Origin: Cupriavidus sp. IDO
GTDB taxonomy: Bacteria > Pseudomonadota > Gammaproteobacteria > Burkholderiales > Burkholderiaceae
Assembly (NCBI RefSeq): GCF_000812465.1
Contig: NZ_JWMA01000104.1
Coordinates: 1 to 64,000, forward strand
Direction: 5' to 3'
Length of the DNA: 64,000 bases
The translations under genes and the position numbers were made by a program. Within the stretch, counting starts at the first letter, position 1. Each line of letters begins with the position of its first letter. Below the pieces are notes generated by a model that was not told where the DNA came from, searched no databases, and saw only the letters and a program-made list of their open reading frames with translations. This document shows, piece after piece, positions 58,202 through 64,000 of the stretch.

Positions 58202-59416
58202 TTATCGACGCATGCCGTACATCATGTGCCGCGCCAGCGCATGTTTCAGCGGGGCCAGGCAGGCCAGCGCTGCCAGCGAAGCGCCGCGTGCGTGCCCGGC
58301 CAGCGGGTAGGACACGCCAAATATGCGTGGCAGCAGGTCGGTCACGCCGATCGTGATAGCGCGGTCCACGCGGTGACGCTCCGCAAATGCCTGCAGCGCG
58401 CGCGGTGTGCAGCCGGCCCTCAGGGAGTCTGCCAGCGCAAAAGCATCGCGCAGGCCCAGGTTGAGCCCCTGGCCGGCTACCGGATGCAGCGTCTGCGCCG
58501 CATTGCCGACCGCCGCGATGCGGCCCTTGACGGTAACCGGGGCCGCATTCAGGCCCAGTGGGAAAGCGTGGCGCTTGCCGGCCAGCGCGAAGCGGCCCAG
58601 GCGGCCACCGAACATGTCGGCGAGTTCGGTGGCGAACTCCGCTTCGGGCAGGGCCAGCCGACGCGTGGCCTGATCCGGCGAGCAGCACCACACCAGCGCG
58701 TAGCCCGGTGTGCCGTGTTCCTCATACGGCAGCAGTGCCAGCGGGCCTTCTTCGGTGAAGCGTTCCCAGGCCCATCCCAGTTGCGGCCGTGTGCAGGTCA
58801 CATGCCCAATGATCGCGGTCTGCTCATAGTCGCGTCGTTGTGCACCGCGGCCGCCATGTGCGGCCTGCTGGTGAAAAAGACCGCCTTCGGCCTGCACGGC
58901 GATATGTGCGGCGAACGTGGCGGGCAGGTTGTCGTGGCCCACTCCGCGCAGCCGCACCGTGCCTGCCGGGTCGTCCTCGCCGCTGGCAGGCGTGTCCTGC
59001 TCGAGGTCGTCGATGCGCGTCTCGAAAACACGCTCGAGCCGCGATTCGCCCATGTCATGCGCCGCGCGCGCGAGCGCTCGTTCCAGCGTCTCGCACAATT
59101 CGCCGTAGCGCACGACATAACCGAGCGCTGGCACGCCATAGTCGTCGTGGTGCAGCTTGACATGGCCGAAGTGACCGCGCTGCGACACATGGATATGCTC
59201 GATCGCGCTGCCGGCCACCGGCCACGCGCCAATCTGCTCCAGCAACTGCCGGCTGCCGTGCGACAGTGCAATGGCGCGCGGATCGCGCGCTGCGCGTGCC
59301 GGCGTCGCGGCGTCGATCAGCGTGATGCGCCAGTCGGTGGTGCGCAGCAGCTGGCCGGCCAGCGCGAGGCCCACCGGGCCGCCACCGACGATGGCGATAT
59401 CGCGCACATCAGCCAT
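58202..59416 (-). CDS. ubiH: FAD-dependent ubiquinone hydroxylase (UbiH family)
   Basis: 404 residues. FAD-binding GxGxxG (DIAIVGGGPVGLALAGQLL), the RAIALSHGSRQLLEQIG segment and the second FAD site AAVGNAAQTLHPVAGQGLNLGLRDA are typical of the UbiH/UbiF/Coq6 group that hydroxylates the ubiquinone ring. Following pepP (with one small gene between) as in E. coli pepP-ubiH favours UbiH. The region specificity cannot be fixed from sequence. Start at 59416 fits the family; longer frames run through the previous gene. Confidence 0.88.
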   Translation of the reverse strand: MADVRDIAIVGGGPVGLALAGQLLRTTDWRITLIDAATPARAARDPRAIALSHGSRQLLEQIGAWPVAGSAIEHIHVSQRGHFGHVKLHHDDYGVPALGYVVRYGELCETLERALARAAHDMGESRLERVFETRIDDLEQDTPASGEDDPAGTVRLRGVGHDNLPATFAAHIAVQAEGGLFHQQAAHGGRGAQRRDYEQTAIIGHVTCTRPQLGWAWERFTEEGPLALLPYEEHGTPGYALVWCCSPDQATRRLALPEAEFATELADMFGGRLGRFALAGKRHAFPLGLNAAPVTVKGRIAAVGNAAQTLHPVAGQGLNLGLRDAFALADSLRAGCTPRALQAFAERHRVDRAITIGVTDLLPRIFGVSYPLAGHARGASLAALACLAPLKHALARHMMYGMRR

Positions 59417-59878
59417 GGCGCGCGGTATCGTCGGCGACATCGTCATTGGCGACCGGCGATCGCTCCTGCGGATCGGCGCCGCGCTTCCAGCAGATCGCAT
59501 CCGAGCGCGACTTGCCGGCTGCGGCATCGCGCAAGGCGTTGTCGAGCTTTTGCTGGTTGAAGTCGGGCAGCGCCTGCAGTCGTTCCAACAGCGCGGCATG
59601 GTTGGCGGCATTGAGCGGCACTACGCAGCCCTTGGCGCTGTCGGCGGCCCCAGCCAGGATCAGCCAGGCAGTGCCTGTCCATGGTGCGCGGTCAGACACG
59701 CGCACCACCACGCGTTTCAGGACATCCCACTCCAGCTCTTCGCGCTGCCCGTCGGGGCGGTGCACCACCACGCGGTCATCATAGAGATTGACCACGAACG
59801 GCTCGCTCGGGTCGTGCCGACGGGCCGGCGCGTTTCCGGACTGGGAACCGCCGGGAAGGATTCTGCGCAGCCAGCGGA

Positions 59879-59882
<4 letters not shown>
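59409..59882 (-). CDS. Small protein between pepP and ubiH, unknown function
   Basis: 157 residues, overlapping the pepP stop by 4 bases and the ubiH start by 8, so all three are translationally coupled. A basic N-terminus (IRWLRRILPGG) is followed by a predicted all-beta stretch (FVVNLYDDRVVVHRPDGQRE, ELEWDVLKRVVVRV) reminiscent of a PH-like fold, then FNQQKLDNALRDAAAG. The tail is polar. I do not recognise a family. Strong coupling suggests a role linked to ubiH or pepP. Confidence 0.78.
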
Positions 59883-61273
<1,391 letters not shown>

Positions 61274-61368
61274 GGAGTCGCCAGCTAAGAGGTGGGAATG
61301 CATCAAATTCTAACGCCGCTGGGCGCGCAGGCCTCCGCAAGCCGCTGGGATCGCGGCGGGCGGGTGCC

Positions 61369-62130
61369 TCAGGCGCCGCGTGCGATGCGGACCTGGGTCA
61401 CCGCATCGACGGCAGGCGCCATGATGGCAGCATCGAGCGCCGCCAGTTGCGACGGCGTGCCCACGTTCTCCCAGCGGCCGTCGAAGCGTTCGCCGGTGGC
61501 GCTGCCGGCCTCGATGGCCTCCCAGTAGTAGGGCGTCATCGGCACTCTGGTGCCGGGCTCGATCGCGGTGAAGAGGCGCGTGTCGTACAGGCCGATATTG
61601 CCGAACGTCAGCCGTTCGCCACCGTCGGCCGGTATTTCGTCGAGCGACAGCAAGCCGTTGCGTGCCAGCGTGAAGTCGCCGTGCGGATGGAAATCCGGGT
61701 TGGGCACCATCACCAGGTGCATGCGAGGCGTGGGCGCGCCGGCCATGCCGTGTGCGCGCGGCAGCAGCTTGCGGAAGTCGTACCCGCAGAAAATGTCGCC
61801 CGACACCGCCAGGAAGATCTCGCCACGCTCCGGATGGGCCGACAGCAGCGGCAGCGCCTTGGCAATGCCGCCGGCGGTTTCCAGCGCGGTGGTTTCAGCC
61901 GAATAGGACAGGCGCACGCCGAAGCGGCTGCCATCGCCCAGTGCCGCCTCGATCTGCTCGCCGAGCCAGGCATGGTTGATGACGATATCGCGCAGGCCGG
62001 CACGCGCCAGCGACTCGATCTTCCACACGATCAGCGGCTTGCCGCCCACCGGCAGCAGCGGCTTGGGGCAGGTGTCCGTCAGCGGGCGCATGCGGTCGCC
62101 GCGCCCGGCGGCGAGGATCATCACTTTCAA
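61369..62130 (-). CDS. murU: N-acetylmuramate alpha-1-phosphate uridylyltransferase
   Basis: 253 residues from a TTG that overlaps the azlD stop (TTGA). KVMILAAGRGDRMRPLTDTCPKPLLPVGGKPL is the nucleotidyltransferase signature, shown here only in part by AAGRGDRMRPLT; SGDIFCGYDF holds the catalytic Asp. The match to MurU is supported by amgK 1.1 kb upstream in the same run. It makes UDP-MurNAc directly from recycled sugar. Confidence 0.88.
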   Translation of the reverse strand: MKVMILAAGRGDRMRPLTDTCPKPLLPVGGKPLIVWKIESLARAGLRDIVINHAWLGEQIEAALGDGSRFGVRLSYSAETTALETAGGIAKALPLLSAHPERGEIFLAVSGDIFCGYDFRKLLPRAHGMAGAPTPRMHLVMVPNPDFHPHGDFTLARNGLLSLDEIPADGGERLTFGNIGLYDTRLFTAIEPGTRVPMTPYYWEAIEAGSATGERFDGRWENVGTPSQLAALDAAIMAPAVDAVTQVRIARGA

Positions 62131-62450
62131 AACAGTCTCTCCACGGCGATCAGGGCGGCCATGCCGCCGGCAATGGTCCAGCCCACGCTGCGCGTGCGCG
62201 CGGCGATGACGATGGCCACCAGCCCGGCCACCAGCCGGGCGTTGGCGGGGCTTACATAAAGCGCGCCGTCCTGCATCAGCAGGTCCGGCGCAATCAGCGC
62301 CGACAGCATCGCCGCCGGCACGAACTGCAGCGCGGTGCGGAACCAGGACGGCAGCCGCACGCGGCCTTCGACGGCGATGAAGGACAGCCGGATCAGGAAG
62401 GTGGCCATGCCGGCGCCGAGGAATACCCAGAGCAAGGTCAGGTGACTCAT
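62127..62450 (-). CDS. azlD: AzlD family branched-chain amino acid transport protein
   Basis: 107 residues, four hydrophobic segments (LTLLWVFLGAGMATFLIRLS, ALQFVPAAMLSALIAPDLLM). It is the small partner of AzlC in exporters of branched-chain amino acids or similar compounds. It overlaps azlC by 4 bases and murU by 4 bases, so the genes are tightly coupled. Confidence 0.9.
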   Translation of the reverse strand: MSHLTLLWVFLGAGMATFLIRLSFIAVEGRVRLPSWFRTALQFVPAAMLSALIAPDLLMQDGALYVSPANARLVAGLVAIVIAARTRSVGWTIAGGMAALIAVERLF

Positions 62451-63280
62451 GCCGCAGGCTCCTTGCCGACCGGCGCGCGGCTCGCCGCCGGGCGCTGGCC
62501 GGAGGCCTTGCCGCGGCCGAGTACCAACATGCCGACGGCAATGCCGCCGAGGGCTGCCACCATCAGGCCAAGTTTGTGCGGAAAGCCGAAGCAGGCCACC
62601 GCCAGCACACTGGCGGCCAGCGCCGCCGCGACCTGCGAGCGGTGCTTCAGGCCCGGCACGATGATGCCGATGAAGGTCAGCGGCAGGAAGAAGTCAAGCG
62701 GCCAGTCGCGCGGCACCTGGGCGCCGACCAGCACGCCCGCGAGCGTCGATACCTGCCAGCTCGCCCATAGCGCGAAGCCGCCGCCGAAGTAATACCAGTG
62801 CCGGTAGCGTGCGCGCGGCCCCGTATCGGCGAGCCGGTGCGTCATCGCGGCAAAGGCCTCATCGGTCAGCAGGTAGGCGATCAATGCCTTCCAGCGGCGC
62901 GGCAGGTGGGCCAGCGTGGGCGCGATGGTGGCAGAGTAGAGCGCGTGGCGCAGGTTCACCATCGCCACGGTCAGCGCGATCACCAGCGCGGGCGTGCCCG
63001 CCGACCACAGCTGGGTCAGGATCATCTGCGAGGCGCCGCCAAACACGATGGCGCTCATCGCGCAGGCCAGCCAGGCCGGCATGCCCGCGCCGACGGCCAG
63101 CACGCCGTAGATCAGGCCGAACGGCACCACGCCGAGCAACATGGGCGCGAGCGCGCGCGCGCCCGCCCACCATTCGCCACGGCGCGTGATGACCGGCTGG
63201 TCTTCGGGAGTTGGCGTCGGGGGCACGGCAGCGGCTTCAGAAGGTATAGCCGGCCGGACTTGCGACGCCTTCGAGCGCAT
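62447..63280 (-). CDS. azlC: AzlC family branched-chain amino acid permease
   Basis: 277 residues from an ATG that lies 44 bases inside the amgK coding region. About eight hydrophobic segments; LLGVVPFGLIYGVLAVGAG, SAIVFGGASQMILTQLW and VNLRHALYSATIAP are AzlC signatures. An alternative GTG at 63226, 10 bases after the amgK stop, would drop 18 poorly conserved residues and avoid the overlap. It forms an exporter with AzlD. Confidence 0.88.
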   Translation of the reverse strand: MRSKASQVRPAIPSEAAAVPPTPTPEDQPVITRRGEWWAGARALAPMLLGVVPFGLIYGVLAVGAGMPAWLACAMSAIVFGGASQMILTQLWSAGTPALVIALTVAMVNLRHALYSATIAPTLAHLPRRWKALIAYLLTDEAFAAMTHRLADTGPRARYRHWYYFGGGFALWASWQVSTLAGVLVGAQVPRDWPLDFFLPLTFIGIIVPGLKHRSQVAAALAASVLAVACFGFPHKLGLMVAALGGIAVGMLVLGRGKASGQRPAASRAPVGKEPAA

Positions 63281-64000
63281 CGAGCAGGCGGATCAGCTTG
63301 CGCAGCTCGGTGTAGCGGCCGGCCACCTGGCGGGTGTACTTGAGCACGAGGGGCAGGTTGGCCAGGTAGCCGTCCTTGCCGTCGCGATGGTAGAGGCGCG
63401 CGAAGATACCGAGCACCTTCAGGTGGCGTTGCAGTCCCATCCACTCGAAATCGCGGTAGAACTCGCCGAAGTCGGCGCTCACCGGCAGGCCGGCCTTGCG
63501 GGCGCGTTCCCAGTAGCGGATCAGCCAGTCCAGTTGCTGCTCCTCGTCCCATTCGATGTAGGCGTCGCGCCACAGCGAGACGGCATCGTAGGTGATCGGG
63601 CCGATGACGGCGTCCTGGAAATCCAAAATGCCGGGGTTGGCGCCGCCTTCCAGCACCATCAGGTTGCGCGAGTGGTAGTCGCGGTGCACGTACACCTGCG
63701 GCTGCGCCAGGTTGTTGGCGAGCAGCGTGTCCATCACTTCGCGCAGGTCGGCCTGCTGGGCGTCGTTCAGGGTAGCGCCGAGATGCTTTGCCACGTACCA
63801 CTGCGGGAACAGGTCCAGCTCACGCTGGAGCAGGGCGCGGTCGTAGGCCGGCAGCTCGCCGGGACGCGTGGCGGCCTGAATGCTCACCAGGGCGGCCGCG
63901 GCATCCGCATACATGCCATTCGCGCTGGAATCGTCGAGCCGGGACAGGTAGGTCTGGTTGCCGAGGTCGGCCAGCAACAGGAAGCCCTGCTCCAGGTCCT
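63237..64000 (-). CDS. amgK: N-acetylmuramate/N-acetylglucosamine kinase, N-terminus outside window
   Basis: The last 254 codons are visible; the frame runs on past base 64000. Aminoglycoside-phosphotransferase fold: VYVHRDYHSRNLMVLEG (catalytic loop) and GILDFQDAVIGPITYDAVSL (DFQ metal site). The C-terminal WMGLQRHLKVLGIFARLYHRDGK is typical of AmgK, which phosphorylates MurNAc at C1 for MurU. The presence of murU in the same run makes this assignment strong. Confidence 0.9.
   Translation of the reverse strand, partial: DLEQGFLLLADLGNQTYLSRLDDSSANGMYADAAAALVSIQAATRPGELPAYDRALLQRELDLFPQWYVAKHLGATLNDAQQADLREVMDTLLANNLAQPQVYVHRDYHSRNLMVLEGGANPGILDFQDAVIGPITYDAVSLWRDAYIEWDEEQQLDWLIRYWERARKAGLPVSADFGEFYRDFEWMGLQRHLKVLGIFARLYHRDGKDGYLANLPLVLKYTRQVAGRYTELRKLIRLLDALEGVASPAGYTF

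Overview
The window is GC-rich, densely coded chromosomal DNA from a betaproteobacterium. Gene content and order (dusB-fis-purH, ruvC/ruvAB, rplM-rpsI, an ubiJ-ubiB pair, gltIJKL after gdhA, and a type-A RNase P RNA) fit the Burkholderiales and most closely a Cupriavidus/Ralstonia-type genome. That assignment is inference from gene families, not a database match. About 70 protein genes, the RNase P RNA and one unnamed structured small RNA are supported. I saw no insertion sequence, prophage, CRISPR array, tRNA or rRNA gene.

Layout. 1-11 kb: a Tim44-like protein (cut by the window edge), ubiJ-ubiB, a TPMT-type methyltransferase, a secreted repeat protein, a sodium:solute symporter, an fmdB-DUF502-aspS run, a coiled-coil membrane protein, and nudB. 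11-14 kb: an EEP nuclease/phosphatase, mobB and clsB. 14.3-22.5 kb: a TetR regulator followed by a beta-oxidation cluster (acyl-CoA dehydrogenase, FadN-type bifunctional enzyme, thiolase, DegV lipid-binding protein, enoyl-CoA hydratase). 22.5-27.3 kb: an acyl-CoA thioesterase, an Atm1-type ABC exporter, an Lrp regulator, a thiol dioxygenase and a LysR regulator. 27.4-32.2 kb: gdhA and the glutamate/aspartate ABC transporter gltIJKL. 32.2-37.9 kb: a class II glutamine amidotransferase, tartrate/malate dehydrogenase plus glycerate kinase, pyrC, a DUF3025 gene and rnpB.

37.9-42.1 kb: an OsmC-like gene, an AT-rich intergenic stretch with a predicted small RNA, rplM-rpsI, a bactofilin, erpA, and a PhyH-type dioxygenase divergent from a LysR gene. 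42-49.7 kb: anmK, an M23 peptidase, the tyrS-dtd-PEBP-phosphatase run, and a queuosine-precursor transporter. 49.8-57.9 kb, minus strand: a SYLF lipoprotein, a duplicated-domain secreted protein, ruvB, ruvA, glpQ, ruvC, purH, fis and dusB. 58.2-64 kb, minus strand: ubiH, a small unknown gene, pepP, murU, azlD, azlC and amgK (cut by the window edge).

Functional threads. Ubiquinone biosynthesis appears twice (ubiJ/ubiB and ubiH). Peptidoglycan recycling is represented by anmK, amgK and murU. Glutamate uptake and catabolism sit together (gdhA, gltIJKL). The fatty-acid block is likely controlled by its TetR regulator through two similar operator-like sites. The most unusual element is the predicted RNA at about 38652-38813. 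It has a good promoter, several helices, a hairpin whose loop repeats the anti-Shine-Dalgarno sequence of 16S rRNA, and an intrinsic terminator.
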